Assembly: GCA_035543875.1 (NCBI GenBank)
Contig: DATKIY010000064.1
Coordinates: 1-6,950 of the forward strand
Source: DATKIY01 sp035543875
GTDB taxonomy: Bacteria; Actinomycetota; Actinomycetes; JAHEKZ01
Length of the DNA stretch: 6,950 bases
Direction: 5' to 3'
The translations under genes were made by a program, and so were the position numbers. The first letter of the stretch is position 1. Each line of letters begins with the position of its first letter. The notes beneath the pieces are model-generated. The model was not told where the DNA came from and ran no database searches. It saw only the letters and a list, made by a program, of their open reading frames with translations. Of the stretch, positions 4,448-6,950 are shown piece by piece.

Positions 4448-6555
4448 GCGACGCTGCAAACCCGTCAACGTCGCTACCAGAGTTTCCAGACGAGGTCGTC
4501 ACACATGCCCGGGTGAACTACGTAAGCCTTTCCGGCGACACCGGCACAGCCGCACTCATCACCCTCGACAATAGCTTTGACCACAAGCGCCCTAACACTT
4601 TTGGGCCTGCGTCGCTCGCGTCATTGGCACGCGCACTTGACGAGGTAGAGGCCCGTGAAGACTTGGTTGCGGTATGCGTCACGGGCAAGCCCTTCATCTT
4701 CAGCGTCGGTGCTGACCTCAAGGTCTTCCGACAGCTCAGGTCGCGTGACCAAGTGCTTGAGATCGGTCGGCTCGGTCACTCGGTGTTCCGACGGTTGGGC
4801 GAACTGCCCATCCCCTCCTTTTCGTTCATCAACGGTGCAGCCATGGGCGGCGGCCTAGAGGTCGCACTCAACTGCACCTACCGCACCGCATCGACAGGTG
4901 CCGCCGCCATTGCGCTACCCGAGGTTTCCCTCGGACTGATCCCCGGGTGGGGTGGTGCCTTTTTGCTGCCTCACCTGGTGGGACCAGTCAAGGCGGTCAA
5001 GGTCATCGTCGAGAACCCCCTGAATACCAACACGATGCTGAAGCCACGAGATGCGATGGAGCTCGGCGTCGTTGACGCGTTGTTTGAACCAGCGGACTTC
5101 ATCGAGGAGTCCCTCCGGTGGACAGCACAGGTTCTCGACGGATCCGTGGAGGTCCCGCGACCAGAACGCGCTTCGGACGATGAGTGGGCAGCTGCCATAA
5201 CGGCTGCGCGTTCCTTTGTCGCGATGAAGACCCAAAATGTTCCGCCAGCTCCAGGGCGCGCCATCGAGCTACTGGCAGCCGCACAAACGTCCGATCGCGA
5301 CACTGCGTTCGCGGCTGAGGACGATGCGCTCGCCGACCTGACGATCAGCCCAGAACTCGCCGCGTCGTTGTATGCGTTCGACTTGGTACAAAAGCGGGCT
5401 AAGCGCCCCATCGGGGTGCCGGACAAGAAATTGGCTCATCCGGTCACCAAGGTTGGGATCGTGGGCGCTGGACTCATGGCTGGTCAGCTCGCCCTGTTGT
5501 TCGCGAGGCGCGCGCACGTACCGGTCCACTTGGTCGACATCTCACCAGAAAAGGCTTCGCAAGGGTTGGCTGCCATTCACGGCGAAATTGACGCGCTGGC
5601 AAGCAAGCGACGAGTCTCGCCGGACGAGGCCAATCGACTCCGCGGACTGGTCAGTGCAGGAACGGACCTGAGCGAGTTCAACGACGCTGACTTTGTCATT
5701 GAAGCGGTGTTCGAGGACCTCGACGTCAAGCGCCAAGTGTTCGCCGATGTGGAGGCTGTCGTCTCAGACACCTGCATAGTGGCGACAAATACTTCGTCGC
5801 TGTCGGTCGGTGAGATGGCCGAGAAGCTGCGATGCCCTGAGCGCGTCATCGGGTACCACTTCTTCAACCCGGTCGCGGTCATGCCGCTACTCGAAGTTGT
5901 TCGTACACGCCACACCGACGACGCCACGCTGGCGACCGCCTTCGCCCTCGCCGCGCAACTCAAGAAGTCTGCGGTCTTGGTCAAGGACTCCCCAGGGTTT
6001 GTCGTCAACCGACTCCTCACCCGGTTGCTCGGCGAGGTCACGGGTGCAGTCGATGAAGGCACCCCGCTGGCTGTTGCAGATCGTGCTCTCGCGCCACTAG
6101 GGCTTCCAATGTCGCCCTTCATGCTCTTGCAGCTCGTAGGGCCAGCAGTCGCGCTGCATGTGTCCGAGACGATGCATGAGGCATTTCCCGATCGGTTCCA
6201 GGTCTCTCCAAAAGTGCAGAAGCTAGTGACAGATGGGAAAACTGCGATCTACACGTTTGCGGACGGTTCGCCACACATTGATGTAGAGGTGGCTGCAATT
6301 TTCGACGGCGGGAGTAATCCCTCGTCGAAAGACGAGGTGTTCCAACGCGCCATGACCGCGATCGCCGAAGAGTGCCGAATGATGGTCGACGACGGAGTGG
6401 TCGCTGGCCCACAAGACATTGACCTCTGCATGGTGCTCGGTGCCGGCTGGCCATTCTGGCTGGGCGGCATCACGCCATACCTCGACCGTTCGGGATTAAG
6501 CGAATCGACCTCAGGTCGCCGCTTTCACGACCAGGCCCTCACCGCTACTCCCTGA
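4444..6555 (+). CDS. fadB: Multifunctional enoyl-CoA hydratase/3-hydroxyacyl-CoA dehydrogenase (FadB)
   Basis: A 703-residue alpha subunit of the fatty acid oxidation complex, similar in length to other FadB proteins. Residues about 25-250 are the crotonase domain: oxyanion-hole motif SVGADLK, and catalytic Glu139 (GGGLEVALNC) and Glu160 (ALPEVSLGLIPGWGG) both present. A helical linker follows. Residues about 336-515 are the NAD-binding 3-hydroxyacyl-CoA dehydrogenase domain, with GAGLMAG at 341-347, NTSSLSV, and the catalytic pair His472 (YHFFNPVAVMPLLEVV) and Glu484. Two C-terminal 3HCDH segments follow (from GFVVNRLLTRLLGEVTGAVD, and about 630-690). Start: ATG 4444 overlaps the thiolase stop and has AGGGG at 4435-4439. 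The frame stays open upstream to a GTG at 4375, but that would lie inside fadA and is rejected. Epimerase activity, reported for E. coli FadB, cannot be judged here. The 3' end overlaps the convergent gene by 11 bp, and no terminator is visible. Confidence 0.94.
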   Translation: MSDAANPSTSLPEFPDEVVTHARVNYVSLSGDTGTAALITLDNSFDHKRPNTFGPASLASLARALDEVEAREDLVAVCVTGKPFIFSVGADLKVFRQLRSRDQVLEIGRLGHSVFRRLGELPIPSFSFINGAAMGGGLEVALNCTYRTASTGAAAIALPEVSLGLIPGWGGAFLLPHLVGPVKAVKVIVENPLNTNTMLKPRDAMELGVVDALFEPADFIEESLRWTAQVLDGSVEVPRPERASDDEWAAAITAARSFVAMKTQNVPPAPGRAIELLAAAQTSDRDTAFAAEDDALADLTISPELAASLYAFDLVQKRAKRPIGVPDKKLAHPVTKVGIVGAGLMAGQLALLFARRAHVPVHLVDISPEKASQGLAAIHGEIDALASKRRVSPDEANRLRGLVSAGTDLSEFNDADFVIEAVFEDLDVKRQVFADVEAVVSDTCIVATNTSSLSVGEMAEKLRCPERVIGYHFFNPVAVMPLLEVVRTRHTDDATLATAFALAAQLKKSAVLVKDSPGFVVNRLLTRLLGEVTGAVDEGTPLAVADRALAPLGLPMSPFMLLQLVGPAVALHVSETMHEAFPDRFQVSPKVQKLVTDGKTAIYTFADGSPHIDVEVAAIFDGGSNPSSKDEVFQRAMTAIAEECRMMVDDGVVAGPQDIDLCMVLGAGWPFWLGGITPYLDRSGLSESTSGRRFHDQALTATP

Positions 6556-6950
6556 CACCGATCAGCTGTTGCTGGGCGTCAAGGTGCACAACCCTGCGTT
6601 GATCTCCACGGACGACAACCACATCACCTACATCGTTGGTGACGGCGATCCAGCCGTCCTGGGACACGAAAGGCGCCGCACCCATTTGCGGAGTGACACC
6701 GGCTACGACACTCGGATGTTCCGGTGGACCTACGACCAAACCAGTTCGCCCGTTGGCTTTGCGAACCACTTGGACGATCTGGTGCCCGTCGTCGACCAAC
6801 CGCGCCGGTCCGGAATCCAGCCACCCGGCAGGGAGCCGGACTTGCTGCTGCCCGCCTGTGTGAGCGTCGATCACTTGCACATCACAGCCAAGAACGAGGC
6901 AGCCACGTCCAACCAGAATTGAGTCTGCTTGTACGTCAAGGACGCCTGTA
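6545..6950 (-). CDS. Unidentified protein, C-terminal part, possibly beta-propeller-like (partial)
   Basis: The minus-strand frame is open from the window edge to a TAG at 6547-6545, giving about 134 C-terminal residues; the 5' end lies beyond base 6950. Readable stretches include SILVGRGCLVLGCDVQVIDA, LVDDGHQIVQVVRKANGRTG, AAPFVSQDGWIAVTNDVGD and VVVVRGDQRRVVHLDAQQQ. Short alternating hydrophobic strands separated by Gly/Asp turns suggest a repeated beta-sheet fold such as a propeller, but I do not recognise a family and offer no function. The GTG at 6880 is unlikely to be the true start, because the strand-like pattern continues upstream of it. Codon choice (many C/G third positions) is more gene-like on this strand than in the opposing plus-strand frame at 6569-6922. 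The gene converges on fadB with an 11-bp overlap of coding ends. Confidence 0.6.
   Translation of the reverse strand, partial: TGVLDVQADSILVGRGCLVLGCDVQVIDAHTGGQQQVRLPAGWLDSGPARLVDDGHQIVQVVRKANGRTGLVVGPPEHPSVVAGVTPQMGAAPFVSQDGWIAVTNDVGDVVVVRGDQRRVVHLDAQQQLIGVRE

Noticed and set aside
6569..6922. Plus-strand open frame of 117 codons downstream of fadB
   Set aside because: It lies opposite the minus-strand gene, has no ribosome binding site, and reads like an antisense shadow (His/Arg/Pro-rich, no recognisable motif). The minus frame is open to the edge and more gene-like.

Overview
The window looks like a chromosomal segment from a moderately GC-rich actinobacterium. The reasons are frequent GTG starts, third-position GC bias, an actinobacterial DUF222/HNH endonuclease relic at the left edge, and a gene order (orphan LuxR/NarL-type regulator, RNase D with HRDC domain, thiolase, FadB) that I recall from Streptomyces and relatives around the sporulation regulator whiI. 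No mobile element ends, tRNA, rRNA or CRISPR array were seen, and genus cannot be assigned from the sequence alone.

Layout. Bases 1-313 are the 3' end of a DUF222/HNH endonuclease gene, broken by a frameshift and an in-frame stop. Bases 314-497 are intergenic and carry a perfect 17-bp palindrome. An atypical response regulator (498-1115) follows, then a 99-bp gap with a partial tandem repeat and a leaderless-type promoter, then an RNase D family exonuclease (1215-2444). An AlkD-type DNA alkylation repair protein (2466-3173) begins 21 bp later. A 71-bp gap with a -10-like element overlapped by an inverted repeat (TTACT-N4-AGTAA) leads into a two-gene fatty acid beta-oxidation operon: thiolase fadA (3245-4447) and multifunctional fadB (4444-6555), joined by an ATGA overlap. 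At the right edge the 3' end of an unidentified minus-strand gene (6545-6950, partial) converges on fadB, and the two coding ends overlap by 11 bp.

How the genes work together. FadA and FadB should form the trifunctional complex that hydrates enoyl-CoA, oxidises 3-hydroxyacyl-CoA and thiolytically releases acetyl-CoA. All catalytic residues I could place are present. The regulator, RNase D and AlkD have no obvious biochemical link to beta-oxidation. The regulator keeps the phosphoacceptor-position Asp but lacks the acidic pair and the conserved Lys of the receiver pocket, as expected for a WhiI-type orphan regulator that may not use normal phosphorylation.

This is mostly a conserved housekeeping locus. 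I see no clear evidence of a new multi-gene system. The points most worth checking are the degenerate receiver, the palindromes upstream of the regulator and the fad operon, the AlkD gene sitting inside an otherwise familiar gene order, and the decayed HNH gene.
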